DNA of 64,000 nucleotides from Aquarana catesbeiana (lineage: Eukaryota > Chordata > Amphibia > Anura > Ranidae): NCBI RefSeq assembly GCF_042186555.1, contig NC_133332.1, forward strand, positions 237,237,515-237,301,514. Reading direction: 5' to 3'. A model generated the notes under the pieces. That model did not search any database. It saw only the letters and a program-made list of their open reading frames with translations, and had not been told where the DNA came from. Position 1 is the first letter of the stretch. Each line of letters begins with the position of its first letter. Below, piece by piece: positions 9,571 to 19,744 of this stretch. The position numbers and the translations under genes are program-made.

Positions 9571-12500
9571 ATGCCATCTAAAGGAAAGAGATCTAAAGCT
9601 GCAAAGATACGCTGGACTAAACTGGATCCGGAGCCCCACAGCAGCATAGTGGATATGGAGGTTTGTGACAGTGAATGTGCCCAGGAGGTACATAGTGAAC
9701 CTGTGGTGTCATTTTCATGTTCAACTCAGTGTCAAGTTCAAGAGCACAGTGACAGTGTGATGGACACTTCTGAAAACCATGGCATGCAAGAACCATGTGT
9801 ACCAAGTGAGATTTCTGTGCAGGCATCATTTCATCAGGGTCATCATGGCTATGGAAGGTTAAGGAACAAACAGTGTACATGCATGGCTCTGACATTTTTG
9901 GCATACCACAGTGAGCTTGATGATGTGAGAAAGGGTGATCTTGATCAAATACTGAAGAAGGGCAACAGCTTGTATGGCTCAACAATAAAACAGCTAAAAC
10001 AAAGAAATGTCTATCAGCATCAACACTTGACAATGGAAGAAGTGCCCCTCAGAGTCAACACTGACAAATATGAGTATAACGTTGTTAAATCTCCAGTGTT
10101 ATCGGGATGTATGAGAGACACGGTAGATGGTGACAACCAAGGTTGGTTTGTTGACCTCTCCACAAGACTTCAGTGCCTCAATGCAGATGTTACACATGCA
10201 CTTTTTATAGTAGTGCCATATTGCATTGCATTGTTCAGAGACAAGTCTGGGAGATATGGACTGTTTGATTCTCATAGTCGAAATAAGGATGGACTTCCTG
10301 CCACTGGAAAAGGAAAAGCTGTTATGATCACTTTTACACATTTGAGTGATATGGGGGCAAGGATTTATAAGTTGTATGAATTGCTCCTTACAGACACCAG
10401 AGGCCCTATTGATGGACTGCAGTATGACTTCATGCCAGTCTCATTTCATCGTGCAAGACGTCTGTCAGATGGTTTGCTGTCCCCACTGGTGCAATCTGAC
10501 AAACCACATAATGCAAAGCATGTGGAGAACAAAGTGACACAGATGACCAAAGATGTAACACACACTGGATTCCCAGCCAGCAAGCATTCTCCACGGTCAG
10601 TTGATGCGAAATCCTCACAGGGCATATGGAAGGACAGTAAGGCATTGTCCAAATTAAATGCACAGAGACAACAAAAACTGAAGACAAGACACAGAAATGA
10701 AAGAAGGCGTGATTTCAAGGCTACAAAGATGTCTGTCACCAATAAGAAAAGGACATACATCACCAGCCGATACAGAGCAGATGCCGATTTTAAGTTGAAG
10801 CAGAAGCAATATATCATTCGCAAATATGCAACAGATGCCAATTTCAACTTGAAGCAGAAGCAATACATCACCAGAAAATATGCGACAAATGCAGATTTCA
10901 ACTTGAAACAGAAGCAGTACACCACCAGAAAATATGCGACAAATGCAGATTACAACTTGAAGAAGAAGCAATACATCACCAGAAAATATGCCACAAATGT
11001 CGATTTCAAGTTGAAGCAGAAGCAATACATCACCAGAAAATATCATAATGATCCTGCTTTCAGAAAACGTCACTTGCAACATTGCATGAGTTACATGAAA
11101 ATGAAGCGTCAAACTCAAGCAGATTTTCGCATAACCCATAAGATGCAATGTGCCTTCAAAATAAGAATGAAATACAGACGATGGACTCGTGTCATGCGGG
11201 AATGCAGTCAACCAGTGGACAACAGCCTAATGCAGACAGCTATATCCACTTTCCATGAATGCATTAAAGCTGGGCCAACATTTGTGTGCACGATGTGTCA
11301 TCGCACCCTTTTCCCTAACCAAGTGAAACATTGCATTCACAGCAATTACAAGAAGAATCTACACATTGTTGCTGCCTGTTTGACAGGGAAATATGTCCAT
11401 GTGTGCAACAATCACTGTCAAGGACCTGAACAATGCACCGTACCAGATGAAAGGACCAAAGAATGGATTTGTCACAACTGTGATTTACATTTAAAAGCAG
11501 GACACAAATCATCCATCGCTGTAGCTAACAACATGGAGCTGGCGCCCATTCCCCCAGAGCTCTGCGATTTGAATGTGCTGGAAAGACAACTTTTGGCCAA
11601 AATACTGCCATTTGCCAAGATCATCACACTTCCCAAAGGTCGACAGGCAGCTATACATGGCGCTGTAGTGTGTGTGCCATCCGAGGTGGAAACCACGGTC
11701 AATACTCTACCAAGATCGCACAGCAAATCCCAGTTACACAGAGTCAAGCTGAAAAGACGTCTGACTTACAAAGGCCACCAGCTGTTTCATTATGTCAACA
11801 TGGGAAATGTAGTAGCAGGTCTGTCAAAACTCATTGACACACACCCCGACTACAGTGACATTTCAATTAGAGTGGATGAGACAATCGCTGATGATGATGA
11901 TAATGATGATGTGATGGAACTCGACAGTTGTGACGAAACTGAAATGATGGAGATACTTGAACGCATCGAAAATTGTGATCCATCAGAGGTACAGTCTGCA
12001 TGTTTACCGGCTGCTTCTGAGCAACAGGAAGGCCATGACCAAAAACCTCCCAATGCAGAGGATGAGAAGGATACACTAAGACCTGGAATTGGCCTAGACA
12101 GTTGTTTGCAGCCATCTGACCTTGGAGAGGAAGCACTGACACACGGTGATGGAATATTCAGCATTGCACCTGCACAAGGAAACACACCTGTCAGCTTCTT
12201 TAAAGTTCCTAGGCTTGAGGCAATGGCTTTCCCTGTTCAGTTCCCTACTGGACAGAATACATTGGACCAGGCAAGACAAGTCAAACTGTCCCCGAGCATG
12301 TATTTCAATGCAAGGCTTTTTTGTGTTGATACTCGTTTTGCAAGAGACACAAGCTACCTCTTCTTTGCGCAGTTTGTCACAGAAACACACATGGCCAAAA
12401 GCAGCATGTCCATCCAGTTAAGGAAAGGAAAACCCAATACCAGGGATGGACGGAAAATATCCAACAAGCTGCTACAGGACAAGTGTGAGGTTGAGAGGTT

Positions 12501-15500
12501 GGTGCGAAACCGAGATGCCACAAGGTTCATGCAACCACTGAGAGGGAGTCCAGCTTACTGGGATAAAAATCTGAAGAATTTGCTAGCCATGGTCAGACAA
12601 TTGGGTAAGCCAACATTTTTTCTTACCTTCTCTGCTGCAGAATTCAGATGGCCAGAGGTAATAACGGCAATAAAGGCACAACAAGGTCAAAAGGTGGATT
12701 TTGCGGGGCTAGACTGGGCTGAAAAGTGTGACATTCTTCGAGGCAACCCAGTGACCACCATGCGCATGTTTGACAAACGGGTTGATGCTCTGATGCGAGA
12801 GCTGCTGTTGGGTCCTGCACAGCCAATTGGTGAAGTTATCGATTACTTTTACCGGGTTGAATTTCAGGCGAGAGGGAGCCCTCATATACATTGTCTCTGT
12901 TGGGTAGCAGGAGCTCCTATATTTGGACAAGACAGTGATGACAAGGTGTGTGCCTTTATAGATCATAACATCTCATGCCAGCTGCCTGATGAAGCCAAAC
13001 AGGCCTTACTTCACAGATTTGTAACAGAACTTCAAATGCACAGCAGATCTCATTCAAAATCATGCAAGAAAGGTAACAGAGTATGCAGATTTGGATTTCC
13101 AAAGCCACCTATTAGAAAAACGAGGATAACTTACCCGATGCCAGAAGAACAAGGAGATTGTGCAATGAAACCACAAGCAGCCAAAAACAAACTGAAACCA
13201 GTCTGGGATTTGCTTAATAACCCAAAAGTGCAGCTTGAAGACATGTCACAGCTACTGGCACAGTGTGATATGACTTTGAATCAGTACAACTCCTACATTC
13301 AGGCATTGACCTCCTCAAGCGTGATTCTAATGAAGCGTGATGTCAAGGACTGCTGGGTGAACAACTATAATCCACATTTGCTGACGGCCTGGAACGCCAA
13401 CATGGACATCCAGTACATTCTTGATGAGTATGGTTGCGTCATGTACATGTTGTCCTACATATCCAAGCCAGAACGGGAGCTGAGTGACTATCTCAAAACA
13501 ATAGTCAAAGAAATGAGCCCAGAAACAGCGACAGAACGAGAAGAAATGAAAGAGGTTCTTCAGGCTTATTCAAAACACAGAGAGGTCAGCGCCCAGGAGT
13601 CTGTGGCCCGTACGTGCAGCCTGAAAATGAAGTCTTGCTCACGTGAGGTTGTTTTTCTGCCAGCTGGTGACAACGCACTGAAAATGAGTCTCCCGCTCAG
13701 TGCATTGCAGAACAAACCAGCCGATTCTCTTAATGTGTGGATGACGAGTTTTGTCGACAAATACAGAGCCAGACCTGAAACACCAGAGTTTGAGTCCATG
13801 TGTCTGGCAGACTTTGCATCCCATTACAGGGTTGTCTATGGCAAGCAGAAGGAAGATGGCAAGCAAAAGGAAGACAGCAAGCGTGTCAGCCTATTGAATG
13901 AAATGGGAATGATTCAAAAACGCACGAGAGGGAAGCCTGCAATCATCAGGTACGCAAGCTTCTCAGAGAAGAAGGACCCTGAGAACTACTACGGCAGACT
14001 GCTTAAACTGTACCTCCCCCACCGTTCAGAGTCATCACTGAAAACTGTAAGGTTCCCAACACACCAGGATTTTTACAAAGGCGCCTGTGTGAGCTTACCA
14101 GGAGAAGAAGCAATCCAAGCAGTGTCTGCAATTGTTACCAGCAACCAAAAGAAGTTCGAACAACACAACAAAATTGTGGAACAAGTCTTGGATGACTTTG
14201 TAAAAAACGGACCTGTTGAAGATGCTTGGAACACCTTTGCCCCAGAAGCTGAGTTGGATAGGTTGGAATGTGTAGAGGAACGCAAAGAAGGGGAGCCACT
14301 TCATGAGAATGAACAAGATGATGTTCCGGAGTATACACGTCACAAACAAACAGGTGGAATTGCGCTTACTGTGAAAGCCCCACAAATGTGCCCTGATTTC
14401 CTTCGGAAAATGTACAGAAACCTTAACCGGACACAAGCTCAGACATTCTACTCAGTTTGTGACTGGTGCACTAACCGTGTGCGTGGCCTAAATCCTGACC
14501 CATTCTATTACTTTGTCACTGGTGGTGCAGGGACAGGCAAATCACACCTGATAAAGTGCATCTATGCTGAGGCGACAAAGATACTCTGTAAACTTACCAG
14601 ACTACGTGAGGAAGCAGGCATATCCATGCCCAGCGTTTTACTAACTGCATTTACAGGAACAGCAGCTTTCAACATTTCAGGCAACACATTGCATTCTCTG
14701 CTGAAGTTGCCAAGAAGCTTGAAGCCACCCTACCAAGGACTTGGAAATATAATAGATGAAGTGAGGGCACAGCTGTCAAATGCGGAGATCATTGTTATTG
14801 ACGAGGTGTCAATGATTTCAAAGCCCCTGTTTGCCTACATCAACTGGAGATTACAGCAAATCAAAGGCAGTAAGAAACCTTTTGGTGGTATGTCAGTACT
14901 AGCAGTAGGAGACTTTTAACAGGTCCCCCCGCTGGGAAAAAGTAAGCCATTCTGCGTGTTTGAGGAAAATACCAATGACGTCTGGAAAGACAACTTTCAG
15001 ATGATCACGCTGACAGAGATCATGCGACAGAAGGAAGACATTTCATTTGCTGAGCTTTTGAATAGAATCAGAGTCAAGCAGAAGACTGGCACCTTAAGCA
15101 ATGATGACAAAGCTCTGCTTGCTCAGGCTTTTACAGATCCCACCCACTGCCCTAATGACGTGCTACACATATTTGCCACCAACAAAGAGGTTCACAAACA
15201 TAATGCTGCAACTGTGTCTGTTCTCCATTCAAACGTCACCAACATAGATGCCGACGATTACAGAAAAGACCCTAAGACAGGAGTGATGCTGAGGCAACAC
15301 CAACCTTTCAAAGGACACAAAGACAATCTGATTGACACACTGCAAGCAGCTGAAGGTGCCCGTATCATGATCACAAGAAACATTGATGTAGAAGACGGGC
15401 TTGTTAACGGGACATTTGGCAAGATTGCAAGAATAATCATCCAGACTGAGAATGGTGCTACTACGGTAAACAAGCTTGGGCTTGTGCTGGACAATCCAAA

Positions 15501-16569
15501 TTCAGGACAGAGATACCGTAACAAGTCGTCTTGTGATGCTGACAACTTGGTGTACATAGAAAGGGTAGAGGAAAACCTGAGACAGAAAGGAGTTGTTCGC
15601 AGGCAGTTCCCCCTGAAGTTGGCTTTTGGATGTACGATTCATAAGTGTCAGGGGATGTCGATACAGTCGGCAGTGGTCTCATTGAAACGGGTCTTCCAAC
15701 CGGGAATGGCCTATGTTGCTCTGAGTAGAACGACTACACTACAAGGACTGTACATAACCGACTTTGATGAGAAGAAGATCTTTGCTGATCCTGAAATCAC
15801 AGCTTCCCTGGATTCAATGAAGAATGCATCACTGGAAAGTGTTATGCCCCTCCTAAAGTTTCTACAGACAACAGACAAACAGCAAACATTAACAATTATC
15901 CATCACAACACGGAAGGATTACCAGCTCACATTGAAGATATCAAATCTCACCATGAGTTGACACTTGGAGATGTTTTATGTTTCTCTGAAACTCATCTCT
16001 CAGGCTCTTCTGTTGCTGAAAGTCTCCAGCTGGAGGGCTACAACCTGTTCAAACGCAACAGACACCTCTCGTACACAAACCTTCCTGACATTGCAAGTAA
16101 AAGTGGCGGAGGTGTCGCCTTGTATGTCAGAAACCATTTCAAGGCCTATGAAAAGCAGTATCATCACAATGTGACTGACTTGGAGTTCTTGGTTGTCAAA
16201 CTGGAGTCCCCTGTACAAGCTTTGATCGCTGTCGTTTACAGGCCACCGGATTACAGTATTGGCCAATTCCTTACTAACCTGCTGGGCCTCTTGGAATCTT
16301 TGGAAATAATAGATTGCCAACCTATAATACTCTGTGGAGATTTCAATGAAGATTTTCTGTGCAGAGAAAAGAAGCCAATATCTGACCTTCTTCACTCAAG
16401 AGGATATACTCAACTGGTCTGGGCAGCCACCACAGAAAAAAACACACTGTTGGATCACATTTACATCTCCAGGGTGCAGCAGTGTCTCCAGTCAGGAGTA
16501 CTGCACAGTTATTACAGCTACCATTATCCTGTGTATTGTGTTTTGAGCAGTGGTTGTGAACACGCTTAG
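9571..16569 (+). pseudogene. Helentron Rep-helicase-endonuclease, one internal stop
   Basis: A 2,333-codon frame interrupted only by TAA at 14,917-14,919. Order: a basic N-terminus; a cysteine-protease-like domain (about residues 90-300; Q-C-T-C at 101-104, F-D-S-H at 232-235) resembling OTU or C76-type peptidases found in Helentrons; 5-6 copies of a basic ~18-residue repeat (KQKQYITRKYATN, about 395-500); Cys/His-rich zinc-binding region (from about 572, F-V-C-T-M-C-H); an acidic linker; the HUH Rep nuclease with His1105 and His1107 and the tyrosine pair Tyr1292/Tyr1296 plus Lys1299 (YMLSYISK); a Pif1-like helicase with Walker A GGAGTGKS at 1651-1658 and Walker B Asp1744-Glu1745; and a C-terminal APE-type endonuclease (from about 2110; SETHL, CGDFNED, LLDHIY). 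The stop falls within the helicase GDF-QxPP motif. The final SDH of the endonuclease reads SYH, so its catalytic Asp seems lost. Otherwise length and motifs are complete, suggesting a young copy. Confidence 0.93.
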
Positions 16570-17720
16570 AGCCTGCATAAACAGGGCATGAGTGTTGCCA
16601 GGAAACAGTGGTTGTGAGACAGTGGTCATCAAACAGATAAAGTGGCAATGAGGGTCAGTTTACGTGGCCATAGTTATGTGGGACCATTTACAATTAGCTA
16701 AACATCATTCTCTATATTTCATGTTCGGTGTACTTGTTAGACACTGAACTCACTTACTCCCCCCCATCCATCACAGACATCTGTCCTCATCATATAGTAA
16801 GAGGAATACCGCGCTGTAGTGCACCCAAAAAGGGTACCTGTTCGTGAAATATTGTGAATGACCAAATAGGGGATAACCAAAATAGTGATGAAAATAACTT
16901 AGTGAAAAAAAATTTAAAAAAACTACATAATAACAAAAGCAGCCACTCTATGTGAGATACACACACTAATACAACAATATAACAAATATAGCAGCGCTGT
17001 AAATAGGAGTAAATACTAGTACCAGTGTTGAATAGGACTAATTGGTTAGAACCCAAATTAAATAACTAACACAGTTCTTGAAACCTAAATCAATAAGTGT
17101 TCACTGGACAGTCCTAACACAGTGAATAAAGTCCAAATAAATGTTGTGAAAATACATAGGCTCAGACCCCATTTTTTTAAAGCAGGAAATGTAAAATAGA
17201 AAAAATTCCTCCACCGCACCACGGTGGTAGCTGAAAATAAAATGCGCGCTTACCAAACGGCAAGCACAAGGGGGCTTGCGACCTTAACCCAGGCAGGGCC
17301 TTTCATTGGATGGGCTTCTAGGAAACGACATGTCACTTCGTACAGCCAAAGGGTGATGATACCACTAGTCCACCAAGTCACAGGAAATCACTCTTATCAT
17401 GGAGATTAATAAAAGACTCCTAGCTGGGGGGTTGTTCTCATTTAGGGGTACCCCGGGAAAAGAGAGGGAAACAACATAGCGTAATCCTGGTTTTGAGGTT
17501 TATTAAAAGAATTAAAATAACACTTACAGTGTAGCAGATTCAAATAAGCATAAGAAGCCGGCTGGCTAAAACGATCACCCGTCCTACAGACGGTAGATGC
17601 AGCACGTCAGCTCGCCCTATCACACTGTCCTCATCACACTCACCCTCTCCTTCCTGTGCTATAGCCTGCTTGCTGATTAGTAAGACAAAGAAACAGCAAG
17701 GAGCAAAACTGCAGAGAAAC
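16570..17720. other. Unclassified sequence, probably an insertion in the Helentron 3' region
   Basis: 16,570-16,780 looks like Helentron 3' leader-type sequence (GCATAAACAGGGCATGAG and GGAAACAGTGGTTG, as at 7.93-7.98 kb). From about 16,785 (GAGGAATACCGCGCTGTAGTG) to about 17,640 the sequence changes character and holds no frame. Its reverse strand is T-rich with polyadenylation-like signals, so a minus-strand retroelement fragment is possible. I could not find matching ends. Confidence 0.35.
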
Positions 17721-18014
17721 TGAAAATTTGTAAGGGTTTAAAGTATATGCTTTAATGAATTGCCTTGTATCCAAAAAGTTCAAAAAGTTGACTGTTCAAA
17801 ATGTTAATGTTAATGTATAACGGAAATATACCGCCAGTTCGCTTGTGATGCAATATATTGAAATTATATGTACACTGTGTAAACTGTTTTTGACACACTT
17901 GATTTTGGGACGCGAGTCCGTCAGGTGCTATGCTTTGGCTGGGGCGGAATAAATCCTGGTAACCCTTAAGTCTGTGTCCGACAAAGTCATTTACCGATAT
18001 TTCTACCTTCTACA
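17721..18014 (+). other. LTR-like segment, weak
   Basis: Has a TG-type start around 17,729, an AATAAA at about 17,949 followed by CTGTGTCCGACAAAGTC, and could end in CTACA at 18,014, which is the look of an R-U5 region. No target duplication and no partner LTR or internal sequence is seen in the window. Confidence 0.25.
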
Positions 18015-18224
18015 TCATTAGCACTTGTGCACTTTTTAAATTTGATCAATCAATTGGTTAGTGTAATGTTTACTATCTTTACTCACTACAAACACTCCAC
18101 ACAGTTACTCTGCCCATCTGCCCAGTTCAACCTTTCCACAGTTACTCCAACCACACAACAGTTACTCCAGGCACTCCCCCCAGTTACTCCGCTCACTCCA
18201 GATGTAGAGGCAAGAACACTTTTC

Positions 18225-18255
18225 ACAATTTCCCCAGAAATTGTACCTTTTCTAG
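18225..18255 (+). repeat. Helentron 3' hairpin and CTAG end
   Basis: ACAATTT (18,225-18,231), loop CCCCAG, AAATTGT (18,238-18,244), then 7 bases and CTAG at 18,252-18,255, immediately before the Penelope flank TTGTTATT. Hairpin plus CTRR is the standard 3' end of Helitrons. Confidence 0.8.
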
Positions 18256-18635
18256 TTGTTATTATTATTATCTCATTTTTATAAATTTTTTTACCTCTCT
18301 CCCCCGCCCCCTCCATTTTCTTACATTTATCTACCATTCCTGCACCTCACTTTTCACACATTCTGTTTATCCACCCCCTAGGTATTCTGTCTCCCCCTGA
18401 TATCCATCCTTGGTTGGGTTTATCCACCTCAGCTCCCGGGACTGATGTTTGTTGCCTGGCCGGATTTCGGCCCTCCATACCCGTGTCCAGTCTCATTGGC
18501 ACTATTGTAAGTGTTCGTGGTAAATGGGGACATTACCCCTCCCCTCCTTTCTCCTCTCCCTACATAACTCAATCCGTTGTTTACTTTACACAAATTAATT
18601 ATGTGTTTCTATACCTAGACATTTCTTTCATTTTT

Positions 18636-18674
18636 GCTCCTGATGAGTGGCAGTTGCCACGAAACGCGTAGAGC
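18636..18674 (+). ncRNA. Hammerhead ribozyme motif, type I, unit 1
   Basis: Seen: stem I 5' arm GCTC (18,636-18,639); core CTGATGA (18,640-18,646); stem II GTGGC-AGTT-GCCAC (18,647-18,660); core GAAA (18,661-18,664); CGCGTA; stem I 3' arm GAGC (18,671-18,674). Every invariant core base is present. Stem III is minimal: ACGCGT (18,664-18,669) is self-complementary, so it could pair between two molecules, as in the dimeric hammerheads known from Penelope-like elements. Predicted cut after A18670 of the GTA triplet. Function in the element: processing of tandem transcripts to unit length (family knowledge). Confidence 0.85.
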
Positions 18675-18867
18675 CAATAGATGCCTTATTATTCCTACCT
18701 TTCAACACTACCAACTGTTCTTTTTACCAATTGGACTGTATCAATAACTACAGTTATTTTTCCTACCAAGGAGACACGCTTCAATGAAAGTGAATTGCTT
18801 TTTACCATATGTACAGCATGAACCAACCTTGATATCAATATACTATGCTATTATTATCACTGGTATA

Positions 18868-19140
18868 CATAGGTGTGCGCAGCCTATTGCATTAGGGTGT
18901 GCACCCTTAAGCTCAAACACACATGCGTGTGCGGGTGTCTACATATATATGACCCTGGCACATTGATCTCCCTGCCGGCACAGTGAAAGAGAAGAGCATA
19001 AACACTTCTCTTATGGCAGAGCCGGTAAGAGGGAGATCTTTCCCCTATTTCTGCTGCTACACAGAGCAATAACACTAATGTGCACGGGGTGATTAGGGTG
19101 TGCCTGGGCACACCCGGCACACCCTGTGCGCACGCCTATG
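18868..19140. mobile_element. 273-bp hAT-type MITE with 8-bp target duplication
   Basis: Terminal inverted repeats CATAGGTGTGCGCAG and CTGTGCGCACGCCTATG. The 8-bp duplication CTGGTATA lies at 18,860-18,867 and 19,141-19,148; the uninterrupted copy in unit 2 has a single one near 21,050. No coding sequence. An 8-bp duplication is the hAT signature. Confidence 0.92.
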
Positions 19141-19744
19141 CTGGTATATATTGTATATGTTTTAAACTATGTATCTATTCTGTCACTATTTTATTGTGCG
19201 AATACCATTATTACCGTTAACTCTGTACAATAAATCAGTGATTGCTCAATACCGATTCTACAATGGTTTGTATGTTCATAGCCTTAATATTCTGAGTACT
19301 GTCCGCCTTCATTTGCATCGTGTCACCTCTAGGGATGCTAACTTCATTTAAAGTCCCACCCTTCTCTTTTTTATTTATCAAATTGCCAGGGATGGAGGCG
19401 CTGGGCGATAGTTGCCCTGCGTCCTCATTTAAAGTCCCATTTAGTTGTTCTAGTTTTTTATAGATCCTATGTGTATACATAACAGGGATGGAAGTTTTGC
19501 GTCCTATCTTTATCTATTATTCCTATAATGGTACTGTCCATTGTTACATTTAACCAGATGTCTAGCTATTCAAACACCTTTGTGTCTACTATGTACACTG
19601 AGTTATATGTTTACTATAGGTGCAGAGCAGTTTAGACATTTTAGAATTACCACTATTGTTATGTTCACTCTTGTGCTGCTTTATGATTGCTGGGCTATGG
19701 TTGTGTTTTGGGCCGTCTCCAGGCTGGGACGTGCCCAGTTCCGG

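Larger units (their letters stand above)
7063..18255 (+). mobile_element. Helentron (Helitron2-type rolling-circle element), 11.2 kb
   Basis: Ends are set by comparison with the uninterrupted Penelope unit 2: the empty site is 20,450/20,451 (ATAATT / GTTATT), left flank ATAATT at 7057-7062, right flank TTGTTATT from 18,256. Insertion at a TT dinucleotide fits Helentrons. The left end is a hairpin. The right end has a 7-bp hairpin followed 7 nt later by CTAG, which fits the CTRR rule of Helitron 3' ends. Inside are tandem repeats (7.1-9.56 kb), one long rolling-circle replicase-helicase-endonuclease frame (9571-16,569) and a 1.7-kb 3' region that probably contains a further insertion. Confidence 0.88.
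18258..19744 (+). mobile_element. Penelope-like unit 1, second part
   Basis: Continues unit 1 after the Helentron and matches 20,451-21,373 of unit 2, apart from a 273-bp MITE. It extends some 280 bp further than unit 2 (19,470-19,744, from ATAGATCCTATGTG to GTTCCGGGA), showing that unit 2 is truncated or ends at the true 3' end of the element. Carries the first hammerhead motif. No coding frame. Confidence 0.88.

Noticed and set aside
10430..12390. Several 80-185 codon minus-strand frames opposite the Helentron gene
   Set aside because: Shadows of the long plus-strand frame; Cys/Phe/Leu-rich and without domains.
17721..18014. Solo LTR of an endogenous retrovirus
   Set aside because: AATAAA and plausible TG/CA ends exist, but no target duplication is found and the boundaries are not unique. 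Listed only as a weak feature.
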